A DNA stretch of 64,000 bases from Sphagnum compactum (GCA_965153455.1 OZ234502.1:10757495-10821494), one strand, 5' to 3'; counted from the first letter of the stretch, positions 1-10,200 are shown. Program-made: numbers and translations. The notes: generated by a model from the sequence alone, not told the origin.

Positions 1-199
1 CATTGTTGTCCGACTTCTCCTCCTCTGCTGCGCCGTCGCATGCGTCAATACTCTCCTCACGCCCAAACGCTATGCAAAAATGACATGAAATGGTTTCCAC
101 TCTCGAAGTCGTCGCATTCCGTGCGACAACCTTCAGACCGTACTCGTCCGTGTATAAATCCTTCCACTCATAAGAGCGTTTCTTCTTCGTCGGCGCCAT
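1..199 (-). CDS. N-terminus of an unrecognised protein with a CHFC half zinc finger, cut by the window edge
   Basis: On the minus strand an ATG at 199-197 opens a frame with no stop to base 1, giving the first 66 residues of a protein that continues outside the window. The start MAPTKKKRS is basic. It is followed by YEWKDLYTDEYGL, a CHFC pair (a possible half of a zinc-binding site) inside SCHFCIAFGREE, and then an acidic stretch (AAEEEKSD). The sequence is GC-rich with balanced codon use, unlike the AT-rich DNA around it, which supports a real coding exon. The CxxC-FGREE arrangement recalls BED-like zinc-finger proteins related to hAT transposases, but that is an impression from memory. It could be a host gene or a domesticated or active transposon protein. 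I am fairly sure it is coding and unsure of the function. Confidence 0.6.
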   Translation of the reverse strand, partial: MAPTKKKRSYEWKDLYTDEYGLKVVARNATTSRVETISCHFCIAFGREESIDACDGAAEEEKSDNN

Positions 200-500
200 C
201 TCAGAAAGCACCGCTAGCGTAGCTGCTGTGATGATGACTACTACTACTTACTACAGCAGCAGCAGCAAGATACTAGATACTATTATAGTCAAGAAGAACG
301 ACGACGGAGGGAGACGACAGACGAATGAGCGGTGGATCACTCCAGGACCAAGGTTGAATGACGATGCAAGTATCGAGTTTACGGAGTTACGGAGTATGCA
401 AGTATAATGAATCATTAAATTGGCCGCCAAGACATTTCGAATCCTACAGTTTGTTACAGAAATCTATGTGTACGAAAATAAGTGAATCGCGAATTTCCTA
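200..500 (-). promoter_or_regulatory. Probable 5' leader and promoter side of the edge gene, with trinucleotide runs
   Basis: This is the upstream side of the minus-strand gene. It carries short ACT and CAG/CTG trinucleotide runs around 238-266 and a mixed GAC/GAG-rich stretch around 295-320, typical of plant 5' leaders. I see no convincing TATA box at a fixed distance and cannot place the transcription start. Confidence 0.3.
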
Positions 501-509
501 AATGCGTGC

Positions 510-1090
510 AATGCACGCAAAAAGAGGCCCATGCACGAATCTAAGGAGGCCTGACCATGCCATATTAGCACATCAATGAAGAAAATCACTTGTTGGTGTA
601 AACAACCAAAAACCTCTATGGCAAGGGGAAAAAACACATCCATCAGGTGTTAGTTGTGATAAAGTCCTTCCTTTGCATGAGTTGCCACTATTGTAGCCAC
701 CCCACAAGATGAAACAACATGTGAAACCAAATTTGCTCAAGTGGGATCGGCAATGACCACGTTAGCCAGGGTGTGAATGTCATCAACCGATAAAATGATG
801 TCAATTTGTCGATGAATATTGAAGGGAAGGTGGCAAAAGGACATGAATTTGTTCACATAAAACATGAAACCCCGCATGTTTCATGATGGAAGCAAATGCA
901 TCCCAAACAACATTGTGGGATGTATTATGTTCCCTACCAAGGAAACAACAAAAAAGGTGGGTCTTTGTTAGATTTAAAGGTTGGCCACAATTGTAATGAG
1001 TCAGTTCGGGAACTAAAGCACGGGGGAGGCCTAACTTGGTGTGTAGTGTAGAGGAGAAAATGTTAGAGGCCATACAAAAAGTTAGAATGA
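510..1090 (-). pseudogene. LINE-A relic: C-terminal part of a non-LTR retrotransposon ORF2
   Basis: Reading the minus strand from about 1,090 to 510 gives one decayed protein in two frames: LHTKLGLPRALVPELTHYNC, then HNVVWDAFASIMKHAGFHV, then IDIILSVDDIHTLANVVIAD followed by a stop, ANLVSHVVSSCGVA and FPLAIEVFGCLHQQ. This order matches the C-terminus of a LINE ORF2 family I know from plant and algal genomes. The IDI...DVVIADP-type pattern resembles a PD-(D/E)XK restriction-like endonuclease core; that reading is inference. At least one frameshift (near 803) and two in-frame stops show it is dead. It belongs with the reverse transcriptase relic at 1,963-2,870; the two halves are separated by the LINE-B insertion at 1,381-1,962. 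Confidence 0.6.
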
Positions 1091-1380
1091 CCAGGTAAAC
1101 AAAAAGCCATGCATCACCGCTAGGCTTGCATAGGACTTCAAGTGTGTGTAATGCGAATTAGAAACCATGTTAGAAATGGTTATAAATAACGACTGTTTGT
1201 GCAACTTATCTAAAATGATTTCTTGCTAATTTGATCTTTTTTTACAAATTGCATGAAATGAAGAATGCAACCCACCATATATGGGGGAAGGAGCTCTCAT
1301 GCCATCTTCCAATGGGCATGAAAGGGGAATGGATTAAAATTGTTGGCACCTTTTGCTTTTAATAATAATGGGCAATGATC
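1091..1380 (-). other. Decayed LINE-A linker sequence
   Basis: This stretch lies between the two recognisable LINE-A parts and the LINE-B insertion. In the minus direction it translates only into broken fragments, as expected of the ORF2 segment between reverse transcriptase and C-terminus. No independent feature is visible. Confidence 0.3.
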
Positions 1381-1962
1381 TTTCTTTTCTTTTCTTTTCT
1401 TTTAATTTAACGTTAATACCCGGACCAGAGAGATCCATTTGACGACTATTACTTAGTTGATTTGAGCAAAACACTCCTGTTGTCTAGGCAAGAAACTAAG
1501 TACAAAGCTACCGCTTTTTGAGTAGCCGAATGCATCAATTCAGGCAGTAAGTTGCACGGTGTCAACTGTTTCCCTAGCTGTTGACCAAACTTGCAATGAA
1601 TGTCATGGTGAGCTGGGCACACTAGCAACAGGTGGTCTTCATCCTCAACAGATCCTAGGGAACACAAGCGACAAACCCTATCTCTCCTCGATACACTCTC
1701 AGGCTTTGCATGCCCGCCACACTCTACCTCCAAACAATGGTTTGAACATCTGAACCTTGACAAAGATTGCCTGAGCTGAACATTTGTGATCACTTGCAAA
1801 TAACTCTGATGTGCATATGAGTACCCAGATTCTGTTGTACAGCTCGTGTTCATCAGCTGGTATGTACGTAATCCACTACTTCTGGCTCTGGCCTGTTCAC
1901 CATAAGTGGATTCTAGATAAAAAGCCTGTGCACTTGCTACAGCACACATGACATTAGTATAG
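1381..1962 (-). mobile_element. LINE-B, 5'-truncated copy: ORF2 C-terminus and microsatellite tail
   Basis: The minus strand matches the 3' end of the large LINE-B copy at 25,944-30,409 closely over its whole length. The match starts at 1,962, equivalent to about 29,836 in the large copy, so this is a classic 5'-truncated reverse-transcription product. A frame of about 170 residues is open from the truncation point to 1,449, with YGEQARARSS, then RVCRLCSLGSVEDEDHLL and LVCP, a Cys/His zinc-knuckle-like motif, ending LLKSTK. The 3' end carries a short untranslated stretch and an (AAAAG)n tail, seen as TTTTC repeats at 1,381-1,405 on the plus strand. The frame is unbroken here while the large copy is shifted at the same place, so this fragment records a better sequence. 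I found no clear target-site duplication. Confidence 0.8.
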
Positions 1963-2870
1963 TGCAAACATCCTCATCTAATGCATCTTATAAGAAGGGA
2001 GAAGTTAAAGAAACATATCCAAACAAAAGCCCAAAACTCTAATAACATCAACAAAGTAAAAAGAGAAAAATCGAGAGGCAAACCAAAAGGTGACCAAGTA
2101 GAACATTTGTGGGGTTGGACCAAAGGCCCTATAAAAACCAACTAAAAAATAAAATGGTCAAAATAAAAAAGAATGATAAAGGCATGTTGAATAAGGAAAG
2201 GGAAAACATAAGAGGGAAAAACCTTGGCGTAACACATGAAAATGAGCCAAAGCAAAAAAAAGGCCTAGCAAACAAGTCACCTTTATGCATGCCCTCAAGA
2301 AAATGGATGACAAAAAAATCTTTCGAAGCGGAGTGGTGTTTGAAGAAAAGGGGAACTTGCTTGGCATAAAAGGAACGAACAAAAAGGAAAACCTGAGACA
2401 ACTTGCCTCTTGCCGTGTGAAGCTATTGAAAGATGGTTATCTGGAAAATGGTGTTGAAGGCATTTACAACATCCACTTTTAACACCACCCTATTAAGATG
2501 GACATCTAAAATATTTCGAACACAATGAACCACCACCTCGCACTCACCCCTAATTACCACACCAAACTAATGAGACAACAAGTGAACAAAAAAATCATCG
2601 CAAAATTATAAAGTTTTTTTCACCAACCAGTATAGGACTTCACCCATCGCAATCGTCGAATGCCAAGTTAAAAGGTTTGGCCATCATCAAAAGTTTGATA
2701 GCGCTAAAATCTCGAACAATGGATCCTAAAATACGATTTGCAATGACATGGGGGTTCATTTGGAAACGATGTGTGAAGTTGCTAGTTGAATCGTCGAGAT
2801 CAAAAAGGTTTCGAAAATGTTTGAAAACCATACCAGAAATACCACTAGCTAACTAAAAGATGGGGCTACC
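1963..2870 (-). pseudogene. LINE-A relic: reverse transcriptase region
   Basis: The minus strand reads as a decayed LINE reverse transcriptase: MVFKHFRNLFDL, ANRILGSIVRDFSAIKLLMM, a broken segment with FGVVIRGECEVVVHCVRNIL, then LKVDVVNAFN (catalytic motif A), FVRSFYAKQVPLFF, EGMHKGDLFARPFF (motif B, normally QGDPL) and finally VQPHKCSTWSPFGLPLDF. The order and wording match a LINE family I recognise from plants and algae. Breaks include stops near 2,640 and 2,446 and one extra base in the eight-A run near 2,255. The YxDD motif is not readable. The upstream part (endonuclease, ORF1) is absent, so the copy is 5'-truncated or lost there. The element runs into the LINE-B insertion at 1,962. Confidence 0.65.
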
Positions 2871-3239
2871 AAATGAAATGTCTGAGTATACTAGGAATCA
2901 GACCTGTGCCTGGGTCCACCTCACACAAGCCCTTATTTGGTAAAGCTCAAGGTCAACTATCAATGACCTCCCCTAGCATCAAATTATATATAGTTAATCA
3001 TTTTAGTCAAGTAACATTGACTATGAAATCATGGTAATCACAAAATTAAAGGTGGAAATGACATGTTTTAAATCCTTCAAAATAAACTCATGTGCAAAGA
3101 TGAAGAGATATATCAACACATGTTTAAGCTCTAATTCGATTTGCTTTCAAGTGTGAACTAGTTGTGCGAACAACCCATGCAAAAAAAAGATGTCCAAAAA
3201 ACTAATGCAAGTTTAAGGTTCTAGCTTTGCTTACACCCC
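2871..3239. other. Gene-free stretch with one degenerate copy of the 137-bp repeat
   Basis: No coding signal is visible. Around 3,085-3,130 the wording (ACTCATG, then GCAAAGATGAAGA) resembles the 137-bp tandem units that follow, so this looks like an older, diverged unit at the edge of the array. Confidence 0.35.
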
Positions 3240-3788
3240 ACCATAAATAAGATAGGCATGGAAATTCATGCTCAAAGATGAAGAAAAAGATATGTTAAAA
3301 TGGATGTGAAGATGCTCTTCCATATTTGCGAACTTATAATATGCTAAAATTAATGGCAACTAGCAGCATGCATCCCACCATAAGTAAGATAGCCATGGAA
3401 ACTCATGCTCAATGATGAAGAAAAAGATGTGTTAAAATGGATGTGAAGATGCTATTTCATACTTGCGAACTTATAATATGCTAGAACTAATGGCAACTAG
3501 CAACATGCACCTCACCATAAGTAAGTTAACCATTGAAATTCATGCTCAATGATGAAGAAAAAGATGAATTAAAATGGATGTGAAGATGCTCTTTCATACT
3601 TGTGAACTTATAATATGCTAGAACTAATGACAACTAACAACATGCACCCCACTATAAGTAAGATAGCCATGGAAACTCATGCTCAACGATGAAAAAAAAG
3701 ATGTGTTAAAATGGATGTGAAGATTTTTTTTTCATACTTGCAAACTTATAATATGCTAGAACTAATGGCAACTAACAACATATAGATC
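3240..3788 (+). repeat. Tandem repeat, four units of 137 bp
   Basis: The motif CCATAAGTAAG recurs at 3,241, 3,378, 3,515 and 3,652, exactly 137 bases apart each time. Each unit carries the same landmarks in order: CATGGAAA, CATGCTCAA-GATGAA, AAAATGGATGTGAAGAT, then CTTATAATATGCTAGAACT and GGCAACTA. Units differ by scattered substitutions, with no length change between starts. No open frame runs across the units. The chromovirus inserted about 120 bases beyond the last unit. Confidence 0.9.
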
Positions 3789-3907
3789 AAGATCCATGCA
3801 TGATGGAAACAAACTTAAATTTTCACCTGAAGTTGTGGTCAAGTAAAGACGTGAAACAATGAACATTGCCCTTTATTTGATTAACTAAAAAACCAAGGGT
3901 TTAGTGT

Positions 3908-4863
3908 TGTCGCAACCCTAGCCTTGGCTGGCGACCAAGGCAAGGGGGTCGCAAGTGTGCGGGCCTATAAGTAGACCCGGGAGTCATATCACATGCTCCC
4001 GGGAGTGCAAAAAGTGTGAGGGAGTGAACCCTCACACTCCCAAGTGAACTCCCATGTTGGGAGTTGGTGAGAGTGGAGTCCCAAAAGGACTCCCGAAACT
4101 TCAGAGAGCGTTTTGAGGGGTCAAAACTCAATGGCTTGTTGCGCTCTTTATATCAATGGAAAGCTCTTGAAGTGTAGATGTCTAAAATGGGCTCGCATTG
4201 CTCATTTGGACATCTGAAACACAAGTTATGGCCAAAAGAAGGCCCGGGAGTCGAACTCCCGGGAGTCCGCGAGTTTTGACTCCCGACCACTAAAAGTCGA
4301 GAATCGACCCGAAATACTTGGCTGCAGAAAACGCGCGACATACCGTTGGAAAGGTCTCGACGAGACCTACCACTTTGCTTCAGACGGCGAGTCGATCGGA
4401 GGTCTGCTCCGATAGTTATGAAGCTTCAAAGTCGCAAGAGTCCCGAAAATGCGCGATTTCGGGACTCCCACGTGGGAGTCCCGGGAGTCCCGGGACAAAA
4501 TGGCCATTTGGATGCCACCCCCGCGACGAGTCACAGAGTATACTATAGGGAGTAAGGTGGTGGCTTACTCCCGAGCCCGGGGTGTGGTGTGTCAAAGTGA
4601 GTCCGAGTTCACCCGTGGCTGTCCCAACACCAAAAGGACCCAAAATGAGTTCTAACCACTTTGTGTGGTTTCATGCAGGCCCGTGTGAGTGAGTAAAGCT
4701 TGTCAACTCTTCCTAGTCTTTCCCGGGACTTCTAGCACGCCCCTCTTACCCCCCCCCCCCTCTAGTGCTGGAAGTCGGGATCGTGCTCCAAGTTCCAACT
4801 CCTTCTGCATTGCCATATACCTAGACTCTCAAGTGGGTCTACTCGGAACTTGGGAGCGCGACA
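3908..4863 (+). repeat. 5' LTR of the chromovirus
   Basis: The LTR starts TGTCGC and ends GCGACA, a 6-bp terminal inverted repeat. It is unusually rich in GGGAGTC/GACTCCC words. It contains a 24-bp perfect palindrome at 4,460-4,483 centred on CACGTG, a C12 run near 4,749-4,760, and TATA-like words CTATAAGTAG (about 3,965) and TTTATATC (about 4,147). A branch-point-like TTCTAACC followed by TTTCATGCAG near 4,650-4,679 looks like a 3' splice site. Promoter and splice readings are inference. Confidence 0.95.
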
Positions 4864-4865
4864 TT

Positions 4866-4877
4866 TGGTATCAGAGC
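4866..4877 (+). other. Primer binding site for initiator tRNA-Met
   Basis: TGGTATCAGAGC begins two bases after the 5' LTR. It is the classic plant retrotransposon primer site, complementary to the 3' end of initiator methionine tRNA. It would prime minus-strand DNA synthesis by the element's reverse transcriptase. Confidence 0.93.
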
Positions 4878-4997
4878 TCGGGGAGAGCTCGATCCACTTA
4901 TTGGAGAGTCCCGAGGGCACCAAAGAAGACCCGCAAGCTAGTCCAAGAGCCCGTGGTGGAAGAACCCACCCAAGACCTAGATGTTCCTCCCGAAGCT

Positions 4998-7900
4998 ATG
5001 AGGGAGGAGGAACAAAACCATTCCGAAGATGAAGAAGACCGTGTTAGCCTTGAGGAGCATGAAAATGAAGAGGAACAACCAAATGGAGTCCTCTTCACCC
5101 CGGAACAATTGGAGGTCCTACTCAAAATGAATAGGCCCGATTTTAGTGAATTGGTTGCGGCCCTCAAGGGAGGTTCATCCAAAAGTGTGGGATTCAAGCC
5201 CGCTAGGCCCGGGAACTTTGATGGGGCCCGGGATCGGAAGGTTGTGGATGCTTGGCTTGCGGAAATGGAGGACTACCTTCATGCCGCCAAGGTTGGTCGG
5301 CATTCGGCCGTGGAACTTGCCCAATCTTATTTGAAGGGCTATGCCTCCACATGGTGGAGGACGGTGAGGCAAGAAGAAGGGAAGACCCATGGCTACACAT
5401 GGGAATTCTTCAAGGAACGTATTGAGTTGGAATTCATTCCCAAGAATTCCGACTACATTTCAAGATGCAAACTTCGTGACCTTGAGAATGGGAGTAATGA
5501 CAACTTGCGCCAATATGTGAGGGCTTACTCCGAACTCATGCTTGAGATTCGGCATATGCATGAGTTAGACCGAGTGTGCCACTTTGTGATGGGACTTCCC
5601 ACTTGGGCCAAACGCAAACTTGAGGAGAATTGGCCCGCCTCACTAACCGAAGCCATCATGAAAGTGGAAGGCTTTTCGGATGTTGGGCGTGGTGAGAAGT
5701 CCGGATTCAAAAGGGATAACAAGTTCCCTCATAAGAAGGCACGCCATGAAGGGGAATGGAACCGAGGCCAAGACACCTCCAAAGGGGAAAAGCCTAAACA
5801 ATTCCAAGGCTCGGGTTTTAAACCCAAGGGAAATTTTATCAAGAAGGGGGCTCCTTTCAAAGTGAGCCAACCCAAGGGAGATGCTAGTGGGAAACCCAAG
5901 GGAGCATGCTTCAATTGTAATGAAGTGGGGCATTACTCCGAGGATTGCCCCAAACCCAAATCGGGGAATGGGGCTCCTAAGGTAAGTGCCCTTTCCGCTA
6001 GCCTAGTCCAAGGTGAATGTAACCGCCTTATTTTCTTAAAAGGGAAAGTTTCTAAGCGGGAAGTTTTATGTCTTTTGGACACAGGCGCTTCCCACAACTT
6101 CATAACCCAAGAAAGTGCCCAAAGGATGGAGCTCCGGTTGGAGGAGCTCAAGGCACCCATAGAGGTGCACTTTGCGGATGGGATTCCCCATCCCACCAAG
6201 TTGCAAGCAAGAGATGTGCCGCTCCAATTGGGGAATTGGAGAGGCAAGGTGGATTTGTTAGTCTCCACCTTAGGGGGAATGGATTGCATTTTGGGAATGG
6301 AATTCATCACACAAAACAATGTGCTCATAGAAGGGCACAATAGGCTAGTTAGGATCCCATCCAAGAGTGGGATTGTGCGGGTGAAGGCACATGAAGTGCT
6401 TAGTGTGGGTGGGACCACCATCCACTTGATGTTGGGAAAGAACTTGGAAAAAGAATGTGGGGGAGGCTATGGCATGTTATGTGTGATGCGGGTGTCGGAT
6501 GAGTTTGAACCAAAGGAGGCCACCAAGGTGGTGAACCCCCACAAGTGCATCAAGCAAGTGTTAGAGGAATTCCCGGATGTGATGCCCGAAGAGTTGCCCG
6601 ACGAGTTGCCCCCGAGAAGACAAGTGGACCATGCCATTGAGGTGGTCCCGGGAGCGGCACCTCCTGCCAAGGCCCCGTATCGAATGAGTCATGAGGAGTT
6701 AAAAGAGCTCAAGGTTCAACTCGAAGAACTCCTCGCGAAGGGATACATCAAGCCTAGCAAGTCACCATATGGGGCGCCCGTCCTTTTTGTGCACAAGAAG
6801 GACGGGACTTTGAGGATGTGCGTAGATTATAGAGCCCTCAACAAGGTGACGGTGAAGAATCGGTATCCATTGCCTCGGATTGATGACTTGTTTGATCGGC
6901 TTTCGGGAGCCAAAGTGTTTAGTAGGATTGACCTACGTTCCGGGTATTACCAAATTCGAATTGCACAAGGAGATGAAGAGAAAATCGCTTGCCGCACGAG
7001 GTATGGTTCCTACGAGTTCTTGGTGATGCCTTTTGGGCTCACCAACGCACCTGCCACATTTTGCACCCTCATGAATGACATTTTCCGAGAGTGGTTGGAT
7101 GACTTTGTGGTTGTCTACATAGATGACATTTTGGTTTATAGCAACTCCATGGAGGAGCATGCGGAACACCTTCGAAAGGTGTTCCAAAGGTTGAGAGAAA
7201 ACAAGTTGTATGCTAAGTTTGAGAAGTGCGAGTTTGGAGTCTCGGAGGTGGACTTCCTTGGGCATAGGATCACCCAAGAAGGTTTGAAAATGGATGACCA
7301 TAAGGTGAAGGCAATCTTGGATTGGGAACCGCCTAGGTCGGTTCCCGCCTTAAGGTCCTTTTTAGGATTGGCATCCTATTATCGCAAGTTCATCAAGAAC
7401 TTTGCAAAGATAGCCGCACCTTTGACAAACCTTTTGAAGAAGTCATCCGGAACTTATGAATGGGAAGAGGCATGCAATGAGGCCTTTGAAACCTTGAAGG
7501 GCATTTTGGTGAAGGCGCCCGTGTTGAAGTTGCCGGATTTTGACAAGGACTTTGAGATCCATTCCGATGCGTCCGACTTTGCCATAGGAGGAGTCCTAGT
7601 GCAAGATGGAAGGCCGGTGGCCTTTGAAAGCAAGAAGTTAAGTGAGACGGAGCGAAGGTGGCCAACCCATGAGAAGGAAATGTGGGCCGTCATCCATTGT
7701 CTCAAGACTTGGGGCCATTACATAGGCTCCAAGGACGTGGTTGTGTGGACCGACAATGTCACCTTGAAGTACTTTGCAACTCAACCAAAGTTGTCATCAA
7801 AGCAAGTGAGATGGCAAGACACATTGGCTTTGTTCAATGTGGACATTCGGCATAAGCCCGGGAAGGAAAATGTGGTGCCAGATGCATTGAGTCGGAAACA

Positions 7901-9404
7901 CCAACTCAAAGTGGTGTATGTGGGGGAAACAAAGTTCCAAAAGAATGTTCGACTTGGGAGCCGCCGGGACGAATTTGCCAAGGAAAGGAAGCAAGACATT
8001 CAAAAGGGGATCAAGTCCCACTTCCACTTGCGAGATGGACTTTTGTGGTATAAGCAAAGTCGGCTCTATGTTCCAAAAGGGAGGCTAAGAGATGTGCTTT
8101 TGAAGGAATGCCATGATGGGCCCCTTGCGGGTCATGGTGGTGCCAAGCGCACCACCACATTCCTCAAGAAGTCCTATTATTGGCCCAACTTGAAGGAGGA
8201 TGCGGAGGAATACGTGAAGACTTGCTTGACTTGCCAACAAAACCGGGCACTCAATAAAAAACAAGCGGGATTGTTGCGACCATTACCCATTCCGGAAGGG
8301 CCGTGGGAAAGTGTCTCCATGGATTTCATGGTGAGTTTGCCACCATCAAAGGGGTTTGATGCGATCATGGTGGTGGTGGATCGGTTTAGCAAGATGACAC
8401 ATTTCATCCCTACCAAGGATAGTGCCACGGCCCAAGAGACGGGAAGGTTGTTCTTCACCCACGTGTTCAAGCATCATGGCCTCCCAAAGGACATTGTGTC
8501 GGACCGAGACCCTAAGTTCACAAGCAAGTTTTGGAGAGCCTTGTGGAAGCGCATGGGGTCCGAGCTCAAGATGAGCACTTCCTTTCGGCCCCAAACGGAT
8601 GGACAAACCGAGAGGGTGAACTTGGTGATCCAACAATTCCTAAGGAATTATGTGGCGGCGGATCAACAAGATTGGGTGGACCATTTGGAGTTGGCCGAAT
8701 TTTGTTACAACAATTCGGAGCATTCGGCAACGGGGGCCACCCCATTTCAAATGGTGACGGGCAAGTCACCAATTGTGCCCACAACTTGGGTTGGGCAACC
8801 CCCAAGTGATGCAAGTGAGGAAGTGCCCATGGTCACACAACTTGATGAAGAAAGGCGACGCTTGTGGGAGATGGCCAAGGCCAATCTTGAGAAGGCGCAT
8901 AAAAGGTACAAGAGTTTTGCGGACAAGTCCCGTCGAGAGGTGAATTTTGAAGAAGGGGATGAAGTATGGTTGAACATTAAGAACTTCCGGTTGCCCGAAG
9001 GATTGAGCCATAAGTTCTTGGGCCCATATGCGGGTCCATTCAAAGTGTTGGAAAAGAAATTTCCCGACACTTACAAATTAGAACTACCGGAAAATCTTAA
9101 GGTTCATCCCATATTTCATGTTTCGCTTTTGAAGCCGGTCGCCCGTGATGCCTCAAGGCCCGATCGAGAGCACAACTCAAGGCCCCCTCCGGACTTGGTT
9201 CACAATGAACCCGAGTTTGAAGTGGAGGCCGTGCTCAAGTCAAGGCAATTAAGGGGGCGAGAGCGGGAGTACTTGGTCAAGTGGAAAGGTTACCATCCCA
9301 TAGAGGCATCTTGGGTGAATGAGTCCGATATGGAACATGCCCAAGAAGCCATAGAAGAATTCCACAATAGACCGGCAAAGAGGCAAAGGAAATATAGAGC
9401 GTGA
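4998..9404 (+). CDS. Chromovirus Gag-Pol polyprotein with chromodomain
   Basis: Single intact frame of 1,468 residues from the first in-frame ATG after the primer site, ending in TGA. Domains (numbered from 4,998): an acidic N-terminus; a retrotransposon Gag region (about 60-220); a zinc knuckle [14 protein letters not shown] (304-317) for RNA binding; an aspartic protease DTGAS (361); a reverse transcriptase with catalytic YIDD (707-710); RNase H with SDAS (856-859); an integrase with an HHCC finger and a D-D-35-E triad at about 1109, 1169 and 1205; and a chromodomain (about 1406-1458, YLVKWKGY) expected to steer integration through histone marks. The same frame is open upstream across the primer site into the LTR (to an ATG at 4,689), and the basic stretch PRAPKKTRK just before 4,998 looks protein-like, so the true start may lie upstream of 4,998 or use a non-ATG codon. 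All catalytic residues are present. Confidence 0.93.
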   Translation: MREEEQNHSEDEEDRVSLEEHENEEEQPNGVLFTPEQLEVLLKMNRPDFSELVAALKGGSSKSVGFKPARPGNFDGARDRKVVDAWLAEMEDYLHAAKVGRHSAVELAQSYLKGYASTWWRTVRQEEGKTHGYTWEFFKERIELEFIPKNSDYISRCKLRDLENGSNDNLRQYVRAYSELMLEIRHMHELDRVCHFVMGLPTWAKRKLEENWPASLTEAIMKVEGFSDVGRGEKSGFKRDNKFPHKKARHEGEWNRGQDTSKGEKPKQFQGSGFKPKGNFIKKGAPFKVSQPKGDASGKPKGACFNCNEVGHYSEDCPKPKSGNGAPKVSALSASLVQGECNRLIFLKGKVSKREVLCLLDTGASHNFITQESAQRMELRLEELKAPIEVHFADGIPHPTKLQARDVPLQLGNWRGKVDLLVSTLGGMDCILGMEFITQNNVLIEGHNRLVRIPSKSGIVRVKAHEVLSVGGTTIHLMLGKNLEKECGGGYGMLCVMRVSDEFEPKEATKVVNPHKCIKQVLEEFPDVMPEELPDELPPRRQVDHAIEVVPGAAPPAKAPYRMSHEELKELKVQLEELLAKGYIKPSKSPYGAPVLFVHKKDGTLRMCVDYRALNKVTVKNRYPLPRIDDLFDRLSGAKVFSRIDLRSGYYQIRIAQGDEEKIACRTRYGSYEFLVMPFGLTNAPATFCTLMNDIFREWLDDFVVVYIDDILVYSNSMEEHAEHLRKVFQRLRENKLYAKFEKCEFGVSEVDFLGHRITQEGLKMDDHKVKAILDWEPPRSVPALRSFLGLASYYRKFIKNFAKIAAPLTNLLKKSSGTYEWEEACNEAFETLKGILVKAPVLKLPDFDKDFEIHSDASDFAIGGVLVQDGRPVAFESKKLSETERRWPTHEKEMWAVIHCLKTWGHYIGSKDVVVWTDNVTLKYFATQPKLSSKQVRWQDTLALFNVDIRHKPGKENVVPDALSRKHQLKVVYVGETKFQKNVRLGSRRDEFAKERKQDIQKGIKSHFHLRDGLLWYKQSRLYVPKGRLRDVLLKECHDGPLAGHGGAKRTTTFLKKSYYWPNLKEDAEEYVKTCLTCQQNRALNKKQAGLLRPLPIPEGPWESVSMDFMVSLPPSKGFDAIMVVVDRFSKMTHFIPTKDSATAQETGRLFFTHVFKHHGLPKDIVSDRDPKFTSKFWRALWKRMGSELKMSTSFRPQTDGQTERVNLVIQQFLRNYVAADQQDWVDHLELAEFCYNNSEHSATGATPFQMVTGKSPIVPTTWVGQPPSDASEEVPMVTQLDEERRRLWEMAKANLEKAHKRYKSFADKSRREVNFEEGDEVWLNIKNFRLPEGLSHKFLGPYAGPFKVLEKKFPDTYKLELPENLKVHPIFHVSLLKPVARDASRPDREHNSRPPPDLVHNEPEFEVEAVLKSRQLRGREREYLVKWKGYHPIEASWVNESDMEHAQEAIEEFHNRPAKRQRKYRA

Positions 9405-10190
9405 TGAGGACATCACCTTTCTTTTAGTGGGGCGGAAAGTTACACAAATGTACCACATCAAGTTGCAAGTGAAATAAAGGCTAAATTTTAAAACTTCCAA
9501 GAGATTGCATCACAAACATAAGTGAGTATGATAGAAAAGGGGTTGTCAAATGGCATGGACAAATGGAACTCTCTTGCGTAAGCCCAAATCAAAATCGGAC
9601 TCTTACTTGGGGGCTAAGAGAAATCTTGGTCCCAAAAGAGGAGGCAAGCAAGGTGAGCTTGCGGGGACGTGCACATGCCCAAAGTGCATCCCAAAGGGTT
9701 GGTTGGTAGTGGCGGCCAACGCGGGAAGTCATGACCCCGTTCGCGTACTATAATCGCGTAGCTTGGGACTTAGGCCTTTGCAAAGCCTAAACGTTGTTTC
9801 TCGTACCTTGATAGGCATACCTTTTTGTTAAGGCTTGGTTGTTGTGACCGAGGCGCGAGATTGGGAAAGGAGTCATGTCAAGTAGCTTAGGTCAAGATTA
9901 GACTTGACTTGAGTTCCTCATGAGGGGAAGGATGGAAGGTGCTTCCCAAATGAGGGCTCCGTCAATTAGGCTAGTTTAGGTCTTTTGACGAAGCATTGGA
10001 AGAGGGTTTTTTATGAGACCCTCTTGGACTTGTCAAGAGAGTGTTGGAAGCTTGGGGACGCCTAAGTTAGTTTGAGACAAGGTCCAAGCCGCAAGGAGTC
10101 GACATTTGATGGCCAAGGATCCAAAGAAAAGCAATTGCATTGAAGAAATAAATTCTAAGTGTCAATGAGGACATTGACCTCTTCTTCTAG
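9405..10190 (+). other. Chromovirus 3' internal non-coding block
   Basis: About 790 bases between the polyprotein stop and the polypurine tract hold no long frame. The block is bounded by two similar sequences: ATGAGGACATC...TTTTAGTGGGG just after the stop (9,403-9,430) and ATGAGGACATT...TTCTAGTGGGGG before the 3' LTR (about 10,165-10,196). That arrangement suggests extra sequence was added between duplicated polypurine-tract regions. Confidence 0.75.
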
Positions 10191-10200
10191 TGGGGGAGAG
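10191..10200 (+). other. Polypurine tract
   Basis: TGGGGGAGAG abuts the first base of the 3' LTR, the expected position for the plus-strand primer left by RNase H. Confidence 0.88.

Noticed and set aside
4689-4997. Using the ATG inside the 5' LTR as the Gag start
   Set aside because: Translation would run through the primer binding site, and nothing in the LTR part resembles Gag. It is kept only as an open question in the findings.
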